A stretch of DNA of 64,000 nt, from contig CAWJVM010000008.1 of assembly GCA_963846315.1 (NCBI GenBank), positions 529,809 to 593,808 on the forward strand, read 5' to 3'. The notes beneath the pieces are model-generated. The model saw only the letters and a program-made list of their open reading frames with translations, had not been told where the DNA came from and did not search any database. The position numbers and the translations under genes were made by a program. Source of the DNA: RPQJ01 sp963846315 (GTDB lineage: Bacteria; Pseudomonadota; Gammaproteobacteria; Steroidobacterales; Steroidobacteraceae). Below, in pieces: positions 1 to 8,669 of the stretch (the first letter of the stretch is position 1; each line of letters opens with the position of its first letter).

Positions 1-443
1 TGAATGACTTCCAGAGCCAGCGCTCCCATGAGTGCCAGCAAGAGGTAAACATTAACCGCTCCGATAATCCGGTAGGTGTCCACAATCTGGTCGCGAAACA
101 ACAGCCGGAGATTGATGAAAATAAACACCAACGTATTGGCGATGCCGATGACATTCTCCAAGACGAAGAATGAATACGGGTTTTCTCCGAAACGAATGAG
201 TCGCAGCGCCAGGTGAATGCTGAACAGTATTGCGGAGACGGATATGAGCCCCACGCTGCGCGTCGAGAATATCCCTGAAAAGAACACGCTGAGTAAAAGT
301 ATGTTGAACAGCAGTACTCCGTGACCACTGACTTCCATGATTACCGGGAGCACGAATACCGCGGCAATGAGCATGATCAGTAAGGTGACGAAACTAGCAT
401 CAGCCAGCCAGTAAGCCTGGAATCTTCTGATTAGATTTCGCAT
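1..443 (-). CDS. Ion-channel-like membrane protein, C-terminus cut by window edge
   Basis: Reading the minus strand from ATG at 443 gives 147 open codons that run off the left edge, so the C-terminus is missing. The visible part is very hydrophobic, with about five membrane segments (roughly residues 18-38, 43-60, 65-82, 90-112, 126-146). The stretch DTYRIIGAVNVYLLLALMGA resembles the segment before the pore loop in bacterial two-pore-type potassium channel (Ion_trans_2) proteins; the selectivity filter itself would lie outside the window. It is noticeably AT-richer than the rest: two sampled 60-base lines (1-60 and 121-180) contain 31 and 27 G+C. Family assignment is from memory of the fold and is tentative; an unrelated membrane protein is possible. 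Confidence 0.6.
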   Translation of the reverse strand, partial: MRNLIRRFQAYWLADASFVTLLIMLIAAVFVLPVIMEVSGHGVLLFNILLLSVFFSGIFSTRSVGLISVSAILFSIHLALRLIRFGENPYSFFVLENVIGIANTLVFIFINLRLLFRDQIVDTYRIIGAVNVYLLLALMGALALEVI

Positions 444-742
444 GGTGTATTGCCGCCCAGAACTATAGCGGCTTCAGTGCCCGGTTTGGGGCTCGCCACA
501 CCCTGCGGACTTCCGCGTGGTCCCCGGTCTTGGCCCGTCACGACCGGCGATTCCCGACCCGAGGCGGACGTCTACCAATCTGCCGTGGGAGGGAGGTCCG
601 GTCTAAACGTGGCGTAATGCTCCATGTCCTCGACCTGGAGACGATCGAACGACTGCACGCATGTTCCGCGGCAATGCAGCGAGTACTGGAAGCGCCCACT
701 GGTCCGACCGCGGCGAAGTGAGTCGCGACGAAGGCACCGAGC
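444..742. other. Intergenic gap between channel-like gene and mutS
   Basis: About 300 bases between the divergently placed start at 443 and the mutS stop at 743. It should hold the promoter of the minus-strand gene at 443. The only open frames are short (for example a plus-strand ATG at 617 giving 34 codons to 721); they match nothing I know and have no convincing upstream signal. I see no clear terminator for mutS here. Confidence 0.4.
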
Positions 743-3322
743 CTAACGTGGCTCGTCCAGCAGCTCCTTGAGTCGATAGAGCACGTCGAGTGCCGCCCGT
801 GGACTTAGCGACTCGGGGTCGACGCCCTCGAGCATCCGGCGCAGCACCGATTCGGTCTCGTTCTCCGGCATCGACAAGGAGAGTTCCTGCTGCGGGGTCG
901 GCGGCCGCGTGGCGTGCTCGCGCTGCTCCAGCTCGTGCAGGTACCGGCGGGCTTCGCCGATCACGGCTTTCGGCACGCCCGCCAGGCGTGCGACCTGCAG
1001 TCCGTAGCTCTGGTTGGCCGGGCCCTCCCGCACGGCGTGGAGGAACACGAGCTGGTCGCCGTGTTCGGTGGCGTCGAGGTGAACGTTGGCACAGGCGGGA
1101 AGTTCGTCTGCGAGCGTCGTCAGCTCGAAGTAGTGCGTCGCGAACAACGTGAACGCGCCGATCTCGCGCCCCAGGTGCCGGGCGCATGCCCACGCCAACG
1201 ACAGGCCGTCGAAGGTGCTGGTGCCGCGGCCGATCTCGTCCATCAGCACGAGGCTGTCGCGCGTGGCGTTGTTCAGGATGTTCGCGGCCTCGGTCATCTC
1301 GACCATGAACGTCGAGCGACCGCCGGCCAGGTCGTCCGCCGCGCCTATCCGCGTGAATACGCGATCGACTGGTCCGATGCGCGCCGATTCGGCCGGCACG
1401 TAGCTGCCGATGCCGGCCAGGATGACGATCAGCGCCGCCTGTCGCATGTACGTCGACTTGCCGCCCATGTTCGGACCCGTGACGATCAACATGCGCCGGC
1501 CATCGCGCAGGTCGAGGTCGTTCGGCACGAACGGACCATCAATGTGCTGTTCGACCACCAGGTGCCGGCCGCCGCGGATGTCGATGCGAGATGCGTCGCA
1601 GAGTTCGGGCTGTGTCAGCCGCAAAGTGATTGCGCGTTCGGCGAGATTGCCGAGCACGTCGAGCGCGGCGAGTGCCGCCGCCATTGCCTGCAATGCGGGC
1701 AGAGTGTCGGTGAGCGTATCGAGCAGGCCGTCATAGAGCTCGCGTTCGCGGGCCATGGCCCGATCGCGCGCGCCGAGCACCTTGTCCTCGAACGATTTCA
1801 GTTCGCTCGTGATGTAGCGTTCGGCGTTCTTGACCGTCTGCCGGCGCACCCAGTCCGCCGGTACCCGATCGGCCTGGCTGCGGCTCACCTCGATGAAGTA
1901 GCCCTGCACGCGGTTGTAGCCGAAGCGCAGGTTCTGGAAGCCGGTGCGTTCGCGTTCGCGCGTTTCGAGGTCGAGCAGCGCTTCGTCGCTGTGTTCACTG
2001 ATGCGGCGCAGTTCGTCGAGGTCGGCGTCGAAGCCGGTGGCAAATATTCCCCCTTCCCGCAGCAGTGCGGGCGGCGTCTCGACCAGCGCTTTGGACAGGT
2101 GCTCGTGGATAGCCGGATGCGTACCGACGCCGCCGGCCAGGCGTTGCAGCAATGTTGCGTCCAGCGTCGCGAGCAAGGTCTGCAACTCGGGCAGGCAACC
2201 CAGCGCCTCACGCAGTTGTGACAGGTCGCGGGGCCGCGCAGATCGCAGCGCGACGCGCGCGAGGATGCGTTCGACGTCACCGACCCTGCGTAGCAGCGTG
2301 TGCAGCGACGCGTGCGCGCCCGCATCGATCAGGGTCGCGATCGCCTGCAGCCGCAGCAAGCGCGGCTCGACGCCGCGCAATGGACGCTGGATCCAGCGCC
2401 GCAGTTCGCGTCCCCCCATGGCGGTGGCCGTGCGGTCGAGCACGTCGATCAAGGTGCTGTCGCTGCGGCCGGACAAGCTGCTGTCGAGTTCGAGGTTGCG
2501 ACGGGTCGCGGCATCGAGCAGCAACGAGTCCTCGCGTAATTCCGTGCGGATGCCACGCAGGTGCGGCAGGGCGGATTTCTGTGTCTCGCGCACGTAGTTG
2601 AGCAGGCAACCGGCCGCCCCGATTGCGAGTGCCTGTCCGGCGAGGCCGAAGCCCGCGAGGTCGCGTGTACCGAACTGCTCACACAGCTGCCGCTCGGCGC
2701 TGCCGGCTTCGAAGTGCCACGGTGGGCGTTGCCGCACGCAGAGGTCGGTGCGGCCCTGCAGCCGCTCCAGCGCGCTTTCGGGAACCAGCAATTCTGCCGG
2801 GCGGAGCCGCTCCAGCTCCGCGGCGAGCGCTTCCTCGCCCGTCGCCTGCAGCGCGTGGAAACGGCCGCTCGAGAGCTCGAGCCAGGCAAGGCCGAAGCCG
2901 TCGGCACCGGGCGAGATCGCTGCGAGCAATGTGTCACGTCGCTCTTCCAGCAGCGAGTCGTCCGTGACCGTGCCGGGCGTGACGACGCGCACCACCTGGC
3001 GTTCGACGGGTCCTTTCGATTTGGCCGGGTCGCCGATCTGTTCGCAGATCGCGACCGACGCGCCCTTGCGCACCGCCCGCGCGAGGTAGTTGTCGAGTGT
3101 CTGGACCGGCACGCCCGCCATCGGGATCGGTTCGCCGCCGGACGTGCCGCGTGCGGTCAGCGTGATGTCGAGCAGGCGGGACGCCTTGCGCGCGTCGTCG
3201 AAGAACAGCTCGTAGAAATCACCCATGCGATAGAACAGCAGCTCGTCCGGGTACTGCGCCTTGATGCGCAGGTACTGGGTGATTACCGGGGAATTGGGCG
3301 GGGATTTGAGCTGTTCGGTCAC
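743..3322 (-). CDS. mutS: DNA mismatch repair protein MutS
   Basis: 859 residues, the normal length of MutS. It recognises mismatches and small loops and recruits MutL for methyl-directed repair in the cytoplasm. The N-terminal mismatch-binding domain carries the Phe-x-Glu motif at F36-Y37-E38 (GDFYELF). The C-terminal ABC-type ATPase has Walker A GPNMGGKST near residue 615 and the DEIGRGTSTFDG Walker B/signature near residue 692. The start follows a good frame and gives the expected TPVITQYL-like beginning (SPVITQYLRIKAQYPD). It is transcribed away from the acyl-CoA dehydrogenase at 3404, with about 80 bases between the two starts that must hold both promoters. Confidence 0.98.
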   Translation of the reverse strand: MTEQLKSPPNSPVITQYLRIKAQYPDELLFYRMGDFYELFFDDARKASRLLDITLTARGTSGGEPIPMAGVPVQTLDNYLARAVRKGASVAICEQIGDPAKSKGPVERQVVRVVTPGTVTDDSLLEERRDTLLAAISPGADGFGLAWLELSSGRFHALQATGEEALAAELERLRPAELLVPESALERLQGRTDLCVRQRPPWHFEAGSAERQLCEQFGTRDLAGFGLAGQALAIGAAGCLLNYVRETQKSALPHLRGIRTELREDSLLLDAATRRNLELDSSLSGRSDSTLIDVLDRTATAMGGRELRRWIQRPLRGVEPRLLRLQAIATLIDAGAHASLHTLLRRVGDVERILARVALRSARPRDLSQLREALGCLPELQTLLATLDATLLQRLAGGVGTHPAIHEHLSKALVETPPALLREGGIFATGFDADLDELRRISEHSDEALLDLETRERERTGFQNLRFGYNRVQGYFIEVSRSQADRVPADWVRRQTVKNAERYITSELKSFEDKVLGARDRAMARERELYDGLLDTLTDTLPALQAMAAALAALDVLGNLAERAITLRLTQPELCDASRIDIRGGRHLVVEQHIDGPFVPNDLDLRDGRRMLIVTGPNMGGKSTYMRQAALIVILAGIGSYVPAESARIGPVDRVFTRIGAADDLAGGRSTFMVEMTEAANILNNATRDSLVLMDEIGRGTSTFDGLSLAWACARHLGREIGAFTLFATHYFELTTLADELPACANVHLDATEHGDQLVFLHAVREGPANQSYGLQVARLAGVPKAVIGEARRYLHELEQREHATRPPTPQQELSLSMPENETESVLRRMLEGVDPESLSPRAALDVLYRLKELLDEPR

Positions 3323-3403
3323 GCTGCGGGATTCTAGCCTTTCACGCCGCCGGGATGGTTCAAACTAGAGTGGCCCGGCCGGCCCGGCCCGCGAGGTTCC
3401 CGC

Positions 3404-5239
3404 ATGCGCAAGACGATCGATTTCCTGCTCCACGACTGGCTCGACGTGGCCGCGCTCGCCGAACGCGAGCGCTACAGCGAGCACAGCCGCGAAACCTTCG
3501 ATTCGGTGCTCGATACCTGCCAGCGCATCGCGGTCGAAAAATTCGCGCCGTTCAATCGCCTGGTCGACGTGCAGGAGCCCCGTCTCGAGAATGGCGCGGT
3601 CATCCTGCCGCAATGTGCCTACGACGCGGCGCGTGCTTACGTCGAATCCGGAATGATCGCGGCGACGCAGGACTACGACGTCGGCGGCATGCAGTTGCCC
3701 TACGTCATCGAGCTGGCCGCCAACGTATTTTTCGCCAGGGCGGGAGTCGGTCTCGGCGGTGGCGGCATGCTCACGGTCGGCAACGCCAACCTGCTGATGG
3801 CGCACGGCACGCCGGCACAGAAGACCGCCTTCGCACAGAGGGAAATCGACGGCAAATGGTTCGGCACCATGTGCCTGTCGGAGCCGCAAGCCGGTTCGAG
3901 CCTCTCGGACATCCTGACGCGTGCGACTCCCGATGGCGATGATTTTGCCACGGACGAACTCGGTCCACGTTACCGGCTGACCGGCAACAAGATGTGGATC
4001 AGCAACGGCGAGCACGACATGTCCGAGAACATCGTGCACCTGGTGCTGGCCAAGATTCCCGCTGCGGACGGCAAGCTCGTCCCGGGCACGCGGGGCATCT
4101 CCTTGTTCATCGTGCCGAAGCGGCTCGTGAATGCCGCGGGCGAACTCACCGGCGAGCGCAACGACGTTGCGCTGGCGGGCCTCAATCACAAGATGGGCTG
4201 GCGCGGGCTGCCCAACACGCTGCTCAATTTTGGCGAGGGCACGTTCCCGGTGAACGGTCGTGCGGGCGCCCTCGGCTATCTCGTCGGCCAACCCGGCGAC
4301 GGCCTCCGGTGCATGTTCCACATGATGAACGAGGCCCGCATCGGCGTGGGGCTCGGCGCCGTGGGCATCGGCTATGCAGGATACGAGGCGAGTCTCGAGT
4401 ACGCTCGCAATCGCCGGCAGGGACGGCCGTCGACGCCGGCCGGCAAGGACCCCGCATCGTTACCGGTGAACATCATCGAGCACGCTGACGTGAAGCGCAT
4501 GCTGTTGGCGCAGAAAGCGTACGTCGAAGGCGGGCTGGCGCTCGAACTGTATTGTGGCCGGCTGGTGGACGAAGCCCGGACCGGACCCGCGGAGAGCGTG
4601 CCTGCGATCAAGGCGTTGCTCGAGATCCTGACCCCGATCGCCAAGAGCTGGCCGAGCGAATGGTGCCTCGAAGCCAACAACCTCGCGATCCAGGTCCACG
4701 GCGGCTACGGCTACACACGTGATTTTCCGGTCGAACAGTACTGGCGCGACAATCGCCTCAACATGATTCACGAGGGCACTCACGGCATCCAGGGGCTCGA
4801 CCTGCTCGGCCGCAAGGTGCTGATGGACGAAGGCAGGGCGCTCGGCCTGCTGGCGCAGCGTATCGGCAAGACCGTGGAGCAAGCCGGCGTACACGCGGAG
4901 TTGCGGGACGGCTCCGTGGCAGTCGCGCGCGGATTGCAGACGCTGCTGACGGCAACCCGCGCGGCCTGGAGCACGCGCGAGCCGGATGAAGCCCTGGCGA
5001 ACGCCACCGCTTACCTGCAGGCCTTCGGCCACGTCGTCGTGGCCTGGTTGTGGCTCGACGTCGCGCGTGCGGCCGTCGACGCGGCCGCGGGCAAGGACGA
5101 TGCCTTCCTGCGGGGCAAATTGCAGGCGGCGCGCTATTTCTTCGATTTCGAACTGCCGAAAATCGACGCCTGGCTGGCGGTGGTTGCGGCACGGAATCCG
5201 ACCTGTCGCGAGATGCAGGATGCCTGGTTCGACGGCTGA
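3404..5239 (+). CDS. Acyl-CoA dehydrogenase with C-terminal extension (DmdC/PF12806-type)
   Basis: 611 residues, about 200 longer than classical acyl-CoA dehydrogenases. This matches the subgroup with an N-terminal extension and a C-terminal helical domain (Acyl-CoA_dh_C), to which 3-methylmercaptopropionyl-CoA dehydrogenase DmdC belongs. Visible signatures are MCLSEPQAGSSLSDI (FAD/substrate contacts) and the C-terminal segment QVHGGYGYTRDFPVEQYWRD typical of the FAD domain. The expected reaction is FAD-dependent alpha,beta-desaturation of an acyl-CoA, passing electrons to ETF. The substrate cannot be read from sequence; medium- or long-chain acyl-CoA is as likely as methylmercaptopropionyl-CoA. 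It is monocistronic and divergent from mutS. Confidence 0.9.
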   Translation: MRKTIDFLLHDWLDVAALAERERYSEHSRETFDSVLDTCQRIAVEKFAPFNRLVDVQEPRLENGAVILPQCAYDAARAYVESGMIAATQDYDVGGMQLPYVIELAANVFFARAGVGLGGGGMLTVGNANLLMAHGTPAQKTAFAQREIDGKWFGTMCLSEPQAGSSLSDILTRATPDGDDFATDELGPRYRLTGNKMWISNGEHDMSENIVHLVLAKIPAADGKLVPGTRGISLFIVPKRLVNAAGELTGERNDVALAGLNHKMGWRGLPNTLLNFGEGTFPVNGRAGALGYLVGQPGDGLRCMFHMMNEARIGVGLGAVGIGYAGYEASLEYARNRRQGRPSTPAGKDPASLPVNIIEHADVKRMLLAQKAYVEGGLALELYCGRLVDEARTGPAESVPAIKALLEILTPIAKSWPSEWCLEANNLAIQVHGGYGYTRDFPVEQYWRDNRLNMIHEGTHGIQGLDLLGRKVLMDEGRALGLLAQRIGKTVEQAGVHAELRDGSVAVARGLQTLLTATRAAWSTREPDEALANATAYLQAFGHVVVAWLWLDVARAAVDAAAGKDDAFLRGKLQAARYFFDFELPKIDAWLAVVAARNPTCREMQDAWFDG

Positions 5240-5412
5240 CAGGCTTCTCATTGCCGCGCAACTACGGTTTGTCGCTATCGTCGGCGTCACGCAAAGACAA
5301 AGCCGTGCGATCGCAGCAAGGCTAAAATCGGCGACCGAACAACTGGCGCCGGGTGGACCCCGATTCCGCTCGTGCGTCGGCCATCATTGACAACCTCAGG
5401 AGCAAATCACCG

Positions 5413-6021
5413 ATGAACCTCGTCAAGCTTTCGATTGCGGCCCTTTGCGTGGCCTGTGCCTCGGGTTGCAGCACGCCGGAGGTCGCGGCGACACCCGCAG
5501 CCGCGCCTGCGGCCGTACCTGCTACCGCGCCGAGGGGCCAGGCTGTGGTCGCAACCGTCGAAATGACGGCGACCGTGGTCGCGATCTACCAGCAGACTCG
5601 TGAAGTCACGTTGCGGAAGGACGACGGCACCGAGGTTACGTTCGTCGCCAGCGAGGACGTGAAGAACCTGCCGCAGGTGCAGGTGGGTGACGTGCTGCAC
5701 GTGGTTTACGCCGAAGCGCTGGCGTACGAGGTCAGGAAGGGCGGCACGGCGGCGGCACCGACGACGGCTATTGCCGGCGCTGCGGCCGAGTTGGGTCAGC
5801 GACCGGGCGGTGCGCTGGCGCGCCAGACCGTCGTGACGGTTGCGATCGTCGCGATCGATCGGCAGGTGCCCTCGGTGACGTTCAAGGGGCCCGAGGGCAA
5901 CACCCGGACGATCAAGGTGCTGCACCCCGAAAGACTCGAAGGCGTGAACGTGGGTGACACGGTCGAAGTGTCATTCACAGAAGCGCTCGCCATCAAGGTC
6001 GTCGAAGCGCCCGCCAAGTAA
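5413..6021 (+). CDS. Lipoprotein with duplicated small domain, function unknown
   Basis: About 202 residues from ATG 5413, chosen because AGGAG lies at 5398-5402 and the product then begins with a proper lipoprotein signal peptide ending in ACASGC (lipobox). An Ala/Pro/Thr-rich linker follows. The rest seems to be two related beta-rich repeats: one has a VEMTATVVAIYQQTREVTLR pattern and one a VVTVAIVAIDRQVPSVTF pattern. Each ends with a VGDxxxVxxxEALA motif (VGDVLHVVYAEALAYEV and VGDTVEVSFTEALAIKV). This duplicated layout is seen directly. I do not recognise a named family; a periplasm-facing binding or envelope-stress role is only a guess. Confidence 0.8.
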   Translation: MNLVKLSIAALCVACASGCSTPEVAATPAAAPAAVPATAPRGQAVVATVEMTATVVAIYQQTREVTLRKDDGTEVTFVASEDVKNLPQVQVGDVLHVVYAEALAYEVRKGGTAAAPTTAIAGAAAELGQRPGGALARQTVVTVAIVAIDRQVPSVTFKGPEGNTRTIKVLHPERLEGVNVGDTVEVSFTEALAIKVVEAPAK

Positions 6022-6040
6022 GCCGGCAGGCCCATGACGT

Positions 6041-6073
6041 CACCCGCTCGGTGTGCAACGCATCGAGCGGGTG
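6041..6073. terminator. Stem-loop between convergent genes
   Basis: Ten-base inverted repeat (arms 6041-6050 and 6064-6073, loop of 13) in the 71-base gap between the convergent lipoprotein and beta-barrel genes. There is no T tract on either side, so intrinsic termination is uncertain; it may simply be a stable 3' end hairpin. Confidence 0.35.
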
Positions 6074-6092
6074 CGGGTCGGGCGAGTGCGGC

Positions 6093-6776
6093 CTAGCGGA
6101 ACGTGTACACCCAGGAGACCGCGAGCCGGTCCACGTTCGTCTCACCCGTCGTGCTGGAATCGCCGAGCCCGTCGAAGTGCTGGTAATCGAGCCGCACGCT
6201 CCAGGTGCTCGAGTACCGGTACGACGCACCGACACCGTAGAGCATGTCCTGGGTATCCTCCGAGACGTTGTCGTTGAACGACGCCGTGCTGTTGCGCGCG
6301 CTGGCCGTCAGCGTCGTGGTTGCGAAGATCATGCCGAGCCGTGCGTAGACATCCCATGACCGGCTGATCGGCCAGATGCCGAGGGCGGAGGCAGAAATGC
6401 CCTTCGAGTCCGTCTCCGCGCTGACCCTCAGCGTGTCGGTGGTCTCGCCATCGGTCAGTTCGCCGCGCGCTTCGTACTTGCCGGTACCGAGCGTCATCCA
6501 CTCTGCCTCGACGGCCAGGTAAGGCAGGATCCGGCAGCCGGCGAACACGCCGAACGAGGCGTCGTTTTCGCCCGTACTCGAACTGGCCGACAGCGTGGTA
6601 AGTCCGCTCTCCGCCAACGCATCGCCCAGCACGGCATCGAGCGCGTTCTGGTCGATATCCATCTTGGTCGCGCCGATGTTCGCGCCCACGTAGAAGCCCC
6701 GGGTATCGTCAGCCTGCGCGACGGCGGCGCCGAGGGCCAGGGTGGCTGCGACGGTCAGGCCAAGCATGCGATTCAT
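6093..6776 (-). CDS. Outer-membrane beta-barrel protein (opacity/OmpA-like fold)
   Basis: 227 residues from the ATG at 6776. This start gives a clean signal peptide (MNRMLGLTVAATLALGAAVA, cleavage near AQA-DD); the longer frame to 6830 adds a non-signal-like leader and was rejected. The mature protein has alternating hydrophobic/polar strands, beginning GFYVGANIGATK and ending LDYQHFDGLG...VSWVYTF, followed by an extra Arg. This fits an eight-stranded barrel of the outer-membrane beta-barrel (OmpA-like/opacity) superfamily. Probable location is the outer membrane. No substrate or partner can be deduced. It is convergent with the upstream lipoprotein and on the same strand as the 6953-8578 genes but separated from them by a terminator. 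Confidence 0.8.
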   Translation of the reverse strand: MNRMLGLTVAATLALGAAVAQADDTRGFYVGANIGATKMDIDQNALDAVLGDALAESGLTTLSASSSTGENDASFGVFAGCRILPYLAVEAEWMTLGTGKYEARGELTDGETTDTLRVSAETDSKGISASALGIWPISRSWDVYARLGMIFATTTLTASARNSTASFNDNVSEDTQDMLYGVGASYRYSSTWSVRLDYQHFDGLGDSSTTGETNVDRLAVSWVYTFR

Positions 6777-6892
6777 TGCCAGCTCCGGTGTGGGGTTGAT
6801 TGCCGACCTACAGTATCCTGCCCGCTGCATTCATGCGAGCCACGGTGAATACCGACCGGTCCATTTCACATATTCGCCGCCTGCCACCCAAG

Positions 6893-6918
6893 AAAAAGCC
6901 GGGCCACGGGGCCCGGCT
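6893..6918 (-). terminator. Rho-independent terminator of the 8578-6953 gene group
   Basis: Read on the minus strand: nine-base GC-rich stem (arms 6910-6918 and 6897-6905, loop 6906-6909) followed by a run of Ts (the As at 6893-6897 on the plus strand). It lies 35 bases past the stop of the DUF4136 lipoprotein gene. Confidence 0.75.
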
Positions 6919-6952
6919 GCTTCCCGCCCCGCACGTGGCGGAGCAAAGTCTG

Positions 6953-7576
6953 CTACTTCTTCTCCACCGTTGCGACGGGTGCCGACTGGCCCGCGACAAA
7001 CGGGTACTTGGCGAAAATTGCCGCCACCGCGTGGGTGATCGAGCCTTCCTTGTCCTGCATCATCTTGGACGTGACCACGTCTTCGAGGCCACCCTGGAAC
7101 ACGGCCTGGCGCTTCTCGCGATCGATGACGTCCATGACCAGCGTGCCGACGTTGTAGCGGCGCGTCGACACTTCCGTGCCGCCACCGTAACCGTAGGCTC
7201 CGTAGGGCGCACCGCCCCAGCCACGATAGCCAAACGACGGGCCGTAGTACGGCGCTGGCGTCGACTGGATGTCGGTCTTTTCCTCGAGCTTGCCCTTGAA
7301 GTTCAGGATCAGGTCGGGGTTGTCGGACTTGGTATACCCGCGTGCTTCCATTTCGCGCGCCGCCGCCTGCTGCATCATCTGCTGCGAGATCGACTGGAAC
7401 TCGGCAGGATTGCCGCTCGCCGCCGACAGGAAGTTGTAGGTCTTGTACTTGCCGAAGTCGACCGCCCGATCGTAGTCCCCGCGGACGTCCGGACCGCTGG
7501 CGCAACCACCGGCGAGCGCCGCCGCCGCCACGAGGGCGGCGACGAACGGCAAGCGGGTCAAACGTGAATTCAACAT
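6953..7576 (-). CDS. DUF4136 family lipoprotein
   Basis: 207 residues. The signal peptide ends in a lipobox (LAGGC, cysteine at residue 25), so the protein is probably lipid-anchored. The body matches the DUF4136 pattern: a DYDRAVDFGKYKTYNFL beginning, a PDLILNFKGKLEEK segment, a Gly/Tyr-rich loop (GYRGWGGAPYGAYGYGGG), and a TLVMDVID...AVFQGGLED end. Members are found widely in proteobacterial envelopes, but no molecular function is established. It is last in a probable three-gene unit with the two secreted paralogs just upstream (17 bases to 7594). Confidence 0.85.
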   Translation of the reverse strand: MLNSRLTRLPFVAALVAAAALAGGCASGPDVRGDYDRAVDFGKYKTYNFLSAASGNPAEFQSISQQMMQQAAAREMEARGYTKSDNPDLILNFKGKLEEKTDIQSTPAPYYGPSFGYRGWGGAPYGAYGYGGGTEVSTRRYNVGTLVMDVIDREKRQAVFQGGLEDVVTSKMMQDKEGSITHAVAAIFAKYPFVAGQSAPVATVEKK

Positions 7577-7593
7577 GGCTGGCTACCTCGCAA

Positions 7594-8067
7594 TTACTGG
7601 GCGAGCGGGATGCCCTGGATGCCCGGCAGGCGCAGCAGCGTGTTGAGCTTGTTCTCAACCTGCACGAAGCGCAGCACCTTGGTCGTGGGCAGGACCTTGT
7701 CCAGCTTCTTGGCCGTGCCCTTGACCAGCGCCAACTCGTCGTCCTGCAGCGCGAACCAGTCCTTGAGCAGGCCCTTGGCGGCGTCGTCGGTCATCGAATC
7801 GTAGTTCGACGAATAGGCATTGATCAGGTCCACGCCGCGCTGCATCAGCACTTTGCGATCGGCCTGGTAGGCGTCGTAGATCTTCGTGAACGCGGTCATC
7901 TGCACGTCGTCGAGCGCCATGGCCTTGAGCACGACAGCTCGCTTGTCTGCCTGGATCTCGGCGATCAACTGCTGCGTGTCGTCGTAGCTCGACTGCGCCT
8001 GGGCGGCGAACGGTGCCGCGACGGACAGCAGCGCAGTGGCAGCAAGGGCGATCCTGAAATTCTTCAT
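7594..8067 (-). CDS. Secreted helical protein, paralog A of a tandem pair
   Basis: 157 residues with a signal peptide (MKNFRIALAATALLSVAAPFAAQA). The mature part is mostly alpha-helical. Aligned by eye with the neighbouring 8096-8578 product it shares DKRAV, a YDxY segment, MTDxxA, a KVLPxxKxLRxxQxExxLxxLLR stretch and an identical IPLAQ end, so the two arose by tandem duplication. The overall look (short periplasmic helical protein, no cysteines, no enzyme motif) recalls Spy/CpxP-like periplasmic proteins, but I cannot confirm membership. It is the middle gene of a minus-strand group with DUF4136 downstream. Confidence 0.8.
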   Translation of the reverse strand: MKNFRIALAATALLSVAAPFAAQAQSSYDDTQQLIAEIQADKRAVVLKAMALDDVQMTAFTKIYDAYQADRKVLMQRGVDLINAYSSNYDSMTDDAAKGLLKDWFALQDDELALVKGTAKKLDKVLPTTKVLRFVQVENKLNTLLRLPGIQGIPLAQ

Positions 8068-8095
8068 ATGGGGGCTCCGTGGAATCCTGGTTTGC

Positions 8096-8578
8096 TCATT
8101 GTGCGAGCGGAATGATGCCGTAGACTTCGCGCCGCAGCATGTTGTCGAGGCGGGTCTCGATCTGCGCGTAACGCAGCGCCTTCACCGGCGGCAGGACCTT
8201 GGCGACCTTCTTGGTGTAGTTCTGCTTGAGGGCCTCGCGGTCCTGCTCGATCTGCATCTTGTTCTTGAGCATCGCCGTGGCGTCGGCATCGGTCATGGCG
8301 CCGTACTTGGCGGCGTAATCGTCGACCAGCACCAGGAACTTGTCGTTGAGCTTCTTGGCCTTGCCTTCGTACTCGTCGTAGACCGGCCAGAACGCGCGGC
8401 TCTCGGCCTCCGTGAGCTGCAGGTTCTGCGCGTACACGGCGCGCTTGTCGGTCATGACCTGCTTGAGGATGATCTGCTCGTCCGCCTTGGCGCCTTCGGC
8501 CGCTGGGGCAGCTTGCGCGTGGCTCAGGACGGGGAATGCAGTGACGGCGAGCGCCATTGCAAGGGAAGCGATTTTCAT
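8096..8578 (-). CDS. Secreted helical protein, paralog B of a tandem pair
   Basis: 160 residues from the ATG at 8578. This start leaves an evident signal peptide (MKIASLAMALAVTAFPVLSHA); the longer open frame up to 8797 overlaps the divergent pncC gene and was rejected. The mature part is helical and charged, with the same skeleton as the downstream paralog (DKRAV, VYDEYE, MTDADA, KVLPPVKALRYAQIETRLD, IPLAQ). Function unknown; a periplasmic chaperone-like role is only suggested by the Spy/CpxP-like size and helicity. It is the first gene of the group and divergent from pncC, with about 90 bases between the two starts. Confidence 0.8.
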   Translation of the reverse strand: MKIASLAMALAVTAFPVLSHAQAAPAAEGAKADEQIILKQVMTDKRAVYAQNLQLTEAESRAFWPVYDEYEGKAKKLNDKFLVLVDDYAAKYGAMTDADATAMLKNKMQIEQDREALKQNYTKKVAKVLPPVKALRYAQIETRLDNMLRREVYGIIPLAQ

Positions 8579-8669
8579 GGGTTCCTGCCTGTTTGTTGGG
8601 TATCCAAGCCTCGGCTTGCAAGATAGCGGCGGCGTGCCGCGGCTCGCAAGGGGCCGGTAGAATTGTCGC

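Noticed and set aside
914..2221. 435-codon open frame on the plus strand inside mutS
   Set aside because: It runs antisense to the well-conserved mutS gene, has no recognisable domain, and arises from the high GC content and codon bias on the other strand.
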